From an uncultured Clostridium sp. (GTDB taxonomy: Bacteria; Bacillota; Clostridia; Lachnospirales; Lachnospiraceae), in contig URUZ01000290.1 of NCBI GenBank assembly GCA_900551225.1, positions 1 through 7,901 on the forward strand: a DNA stretch of 7,901 nt. Reading direction: 5' to 3'. Positions 5,644 to 7,901 of the stretch are shown here, piece by piece. The position numbers and the translations under genes were made by a program. The notes under the pieces were generated by a model. The model was given only the letters and a program-made list of their open reading frames with translations. It ran no database searches and was not told where the DNA came from. Every line of letters begins with the position of its first letter. Position 1 is the stretch's first letter.

Positions 5644-6495
5644 TCATTTTGTGCTCATACTTGTCTGGTAAGTTCCAGCGAATTCCGTTTCAAAGGCCCG
5701 GATGCACTGCTGCTTCCCAGTTCGGTCCAGCACAGCGAACACAATCCGGTCAAAGTACCGGCCATAACCGCTCTCCAGCAGTTCCCGCCACCATGCGGCG
5801 ATTTTGACCGGATCATTGCGGAACACGCCGCAGCCGTAAGCCCCCAGCACCAGATTTCTGTCCCCATTCTCCGCAAACAGGGCCAGGGCCAGCTCCATCC
5901 GCCGTTTCATGGCCTGCTCCGCCAGCGTCTGGTCCTCCCCTTTTAGGATTACCTGGCCCATGTTGACGGCGGGCAGGGTTAGGACGGAAGCTGTCACCGG
6001 CGTCTCCAGAAGCCGGAAACCGCCGTCCCGGAAAAATACCACGTCCGGGGAGTAGATTGCATGGTCCGTATAGATCATGGTGCCGCAGGCCCTGTTGGCC
6101 CGGTAGTAGCCCTCATTGACAGTCAGGGTCTTATAGAGGCCGCCTGAAGCCGCCAGGCTCTCCTCCTGGGCCATGGCCCCGTTGATGAAGCCGCCCCCGG
6201 GATTCTTAGAGCTGGCGAAATTCAGGACGCCGCGGCGGTCCGCTCCCTCAGCTGCCATTGCCAGTATGGCATCCACTGTGGATATGTTCTCCACCGTACA
6301 GGGACACGCGCCGCCGCATTTCCCCGCCCTGTATTTCTCCAGCAGCGCCTCCCCCTGCTCCGGGGTGTAAAGGCGGCTGCCCTTCACCGAATGCTGCTGA
6401 AGCTCCTGTATGTCGATGCGGACGCCATGATACTGGTAAGCGCCCTCTTTTAATATCTCCAGTGTTTCTCTTGCTGTTGCTTTTCTATCCATCAT
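5644..6495 (-). CDS. TIGR02452-family bacterial-type poly(ADP-ribose) glycohydrolase (macrodomain fold)
   Basis: This 283-residue protein is typical in length for the TIGR02452/DUF2263 family, bacterial PARGs that hydrolyse the ribose-ribose bond of poly(ADP-ribose) or act on ADP-ribose adducts. The PARG signature GGG-X7-QEE is intact: GGG at 100-102, QEE at 110-112 in NPGGGFINGAMAQEESLA, with E112 the expected catalytic acid. The phosphate-binding loop VLGAYGCGVFRND (216-228) is also characteristic. Hydrophobic strands such as RGVLNFASS and ASVLTLPAV frame the macrodomain core. No signal peptide, so cytoplasmic. The start overlaps the end of the Nudix gene by 11 bases and has GGAGG six bases before the first of two adjacent ATG codons (6495, 6492). 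Either may be used. Context with Nudix and NADAR genes supports an ADP-ribose role. The physiological substrate is unknown. Confidence 0.93.
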   Translation of the reverse strand: MMDRKATARETLEILKEGAYQYHGVRIDIQELQQHSVKGSRLYTPEQGEALLEKYRAGKCGGACPCTVENISTVDAILAMAAEGADRRGVLNFASSKNPGGGFINGAMAQEESLAASGGLYKTLTVNEGYYRANRACGTMIYTDHAIYSPDVVFFRDGGFRLLETPVTASVLTLPAVNMGQVILKGEDQTLAEQAMKRRMELALALFAENGDRNLVLGAYGCGVFRNDPVKIAAWWRELLESGYGRYFDRIVFAVLDRTGKQQCIRAFETEFAGTYQTSMSTK

Positions 6496-7438
6496 TCATT
6501 TCCTCCATCCGTCTCCGGTAAAGCCTTGAAGGCCGGTGCCCTTCATTGCTGGTATAGGAATCCGTTTCCTCCACCAGAGCAGCCACCTTTCTGCGGAAGG
6601 CCGCCTTTAACAGGGTCTTTCCCCAGATCACCTCGTACACCTGCTGAAGCTGGGTCAGGGTAAATTCAGCCGGCATAAGATGCAGAGCCAGATCCGTGTA
6701 CTCCAGCTTGCCACGCAGCCGTTTCAAGGCATAATATATGATTTTCCCATGGTCAAAAGCCAGGCCGTCATTTTCCAGAACCGTATACCTGGTGTCTGAA
6801 TCCATGGTAGTTATAATTATCTTCTCCTCTATGGTACAGGCCAGCCGGATCTCCCCATTTGCCAGCTCCAGCCGGTAACGGCGGGTCTGCACATTCCCCG
6901 GAACCGATACCTCCTGCCCCTCCTGCATCATCTCAATCTGACTCAGATACAGGGTATGTTCATCCATCAGGCGGCAGGTGAGGGTAAACCACAGCGCATT
7001 GTCCGCGTCATCCCCCGCTTTCAGCTGTACCTTGCTGCTGTCTGCCAGAGCCATGTGGGCGCAGCTCATGACCCAGGTTCTGGGGTCCCGCTTTGGGTCG
7101 CTGAAGGTGTAGAGCTGTTCCAGATACACATGATCCAGCCCCGCCTCCTCCCGCAGCTCCCTCCTGGCCGCCGCCATAGCAGTCTCCCCGGGCCGCACGA
7201 ATCCCCCCGGCAGGGCCCAGTCTCCCAGGTAGGGATGACCGCCGCGCTGGATTAGCAGGAGACGCAGCTCCTTGTTTGGCAGCCTCCTGTAATTCTCCTT
7301 CTCATCCTCCGCCACAGTGAAGATCACCATATCCGCTGCAACGGAAGGCCGCACATAATCCCCGGCATCATACTGAGCCAGGAACTGCGCCTCTGTCAGT
7401 CCGTCTTTATCTCTGCGTTCAGCTCCCGGAATATTCAT
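6485..7438 (-). CDS. Nudix hydrolase with NrtR-like C-terminal winged helix
   Basis: This 317-residue protein starts with a Nudix domain (about 30-165). Its Nudix box is complete, from G79 in ALPGGFVRPGE to RRELREEAGL ending at L101, so the pattern G-x5-E-x7-REUxEExGU is satisfied and metal-dependent pyrophosphohydrolysis is expected. An upstream QRGGHPYLGDWALPGG segment is typical of ADP-ribose pyrophosphatase/NrtR relatives. A linker of about 60 residues (160-228) follows, then a winged helix resembling the NrtR DNA-binding domain: KRLRGKLEYTDLALHLMPAEFTLTQLQQVYEVI, FRRKV, and the terminal HRPSRLYRRR. NrtR proteins repress NAD-metabolism genes and sense ADP-ribose. This one is longer than usual (about 240) and keeps catalytic residues that some NrtRs have lost. 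It may be an enzyme, a regulator or both. The start has GGAGG 7 bases upstream and overlaps the NADAR stop as ATGA. Confidence 0.92.
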   Translation of the reverse strand: MNIPGAERRDKDGLTEAQFLAQYDAGDYVRPSVAADMVIFTVAEDEKENYRRLPNKELRLLLIQRGGHPYLGDWALPGGFVRPGETAMAAARRELREEAGLDHVYLEQLYTFSDPKRDPRTWVMSCAHMALADSSKVQLKAGDDADNALWFTLTCRLMDEHTLYLSQIEMMQEGQEVSVPGNVQTRRYRLELANGEIRLACTIEEKIIITTMDSDTRYTVLENDGLAFDHGKIIYYALKRLRGKLEYTDLALHLMPAEFTLTQLQQVYEVIWGKTLLKAAFRRKVAALVEETDSYTSNEGHRPSRLYRRRMEEMNDG

Positions 7439-7901
7439 GCCGTCACCTCCGCTGCCAGCAGCTCATCCCTCACCTCTGTCAGGGCAAATCCCAGCAGATT
7501 GGTGCCCCTCCACTTGACCGGGATCTCCGCGTCAGGGTTGCTCTTACCCATGCCGATCCCCCAGATCCTGTCTCTGGGGCTGGCCTCCACAATGATCCGC
7601 TTCCTGGTGGTCTTTAAAAATGCCCACAGCTGGGGGTTCTGGGAAAACTTGGCCAGATTCCCCCGCTTTACAATATCATAACAGGCCGCCTTCCACTGAT
7701 CCTGGTCGAAATTCCGGACCGCCCGTCCATAGGCCTTCATCTCCTTGGGAGAACGGGCGCTCAGAATCTTCTCCAGCATCTCGCTGTCGTTAAACATCCT
7801 GGCCTTTTCCGCCATCATAAACTGTTCCGCGCAGCTGTACGCCACCCCCTCCACCACAAACCGGCACGTCCACCACTGGCTGAAGCAGGTCTCGCTGATA
7901 C
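7435..7901 (-). CDS. NADAR-family protein (YbiA-like N-glycosidase), N-terminus beyond the window edge
   Basis: The frame is open to the right edge; 154 codons plus the TGA stop (7437-7435) are visible. Within the frame a GTG at 7857 could be mistaken for a start, but conserved NADAR sequence lies upstream of it: SETCFSQWWTCRFVVEG aligns with the family's opening FSQW...F.V.G.. pattern, so the true start is outside. Other family motifs are YSCAEQFMMAEKARMF, the R-x-F-D-x-D-x-W region (RNFDQDQW), and the C-terminal block IIVEASPRDRIWGIGM, WRGTNLLGFALTEVRDEL. NADAR proteins cleave N-glycosidic bonds. Characterised members remove ADP-ribose from guanine, and YbiA acts on riboflavin-pathway intermediates. 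The coupling to Nudix and PARG genes favours ADP-ribose as substrate here. Confidence 0.92.
   Translation of the reverse strand, partial: ISETCFSQWWTCRFVVEGVAYSCAEQFMMAEKARMFNDSEMLEKILSARSPKEMKAYGRAVRNFDQDQWKAACYDIVKRGNLAKFSQNPQLWAFLKTTRKRIIVEASPRDRIWGIGMGKSNPDAEIPVKWRGTNLLGFALTEVRDELLAAEVTA

Noticed and set aside
7435..7857. NADAR gene as a complete gene starting at the GTG at 7857
   Set aside because: The frame continues upstream with conserved family sequence (FSQWW) and has no ribosome binding site at that GTG. The gene is cut by the window edge.

Overview
The window reads as a chromosomal segment from an anaerobic Firmicute, most likely a Lachnospiraceae / Clostridium clostridioforme-like gut organism. 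This is inference: moderate G+C coding DNA, AT-rich intergenic gaps, strong GGAGG ribosome binding sites, ATGA-coupled genes, and the gene families present. All nine supported genes lie on the minus strand, so the biological order runs from the right end of the window to the left. There are no RNA genes, insertion sequences, CRISPR arrays or origins that I can support.

Right third (7901 to 5644): a tightly packed three-gene cluster. A NADAR-family protein (cut by the window edge) overlaps by 4 bases a Nudix hydrolase with an NrtR-like C-terminal winged helix. That gene overlaps by 11 bases a TIGR02452 bacterial-type poly(ADP-ribose) glycohydrolase. All three families act on or bind ADP-ribose, and the visible catalytic motifs of the Nudix and PARG proteins are intact. 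Together they look like a small ADP-ribose removal and recycling module: take ADP-ribose off a nucleobase or protein, split free ADP-ribose, and possibly sense it. An AraC-type regulator with a GyrI-like effector domain follows after 48 bases.

Middle (4718 to 1744): an OmpR-type two-component system. The order is a multi-pass membrane protein, the response regulator, the histidine kinase, and a two-helix membrane protein. Junctions are 4-base overlaps or a 3-base gap. The 85-base gap in front holds an extended -10 element with a poor -35, preceded by 11-base tandem direct repeats, the architecture expected for activation by an OmpR/PhoB-type regulator.

Left part (1743 to 1): pepT (tripeptidase) with its own near-consensus promoter, a palindrome in its leader and a strong intrinsic terminator. 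The leader region and first 43 codons of a secreted protein run off the left edge. That leader holds a short terminator-like hairpin and a TGTGA-N6-TCACT site.

The most interesting signals are the compact ADP-ribose module, a consensus internal ribosome binding site that would release the effector domain of the AraC protein on its own, and the repeat-type operator in front of the two-component operon.
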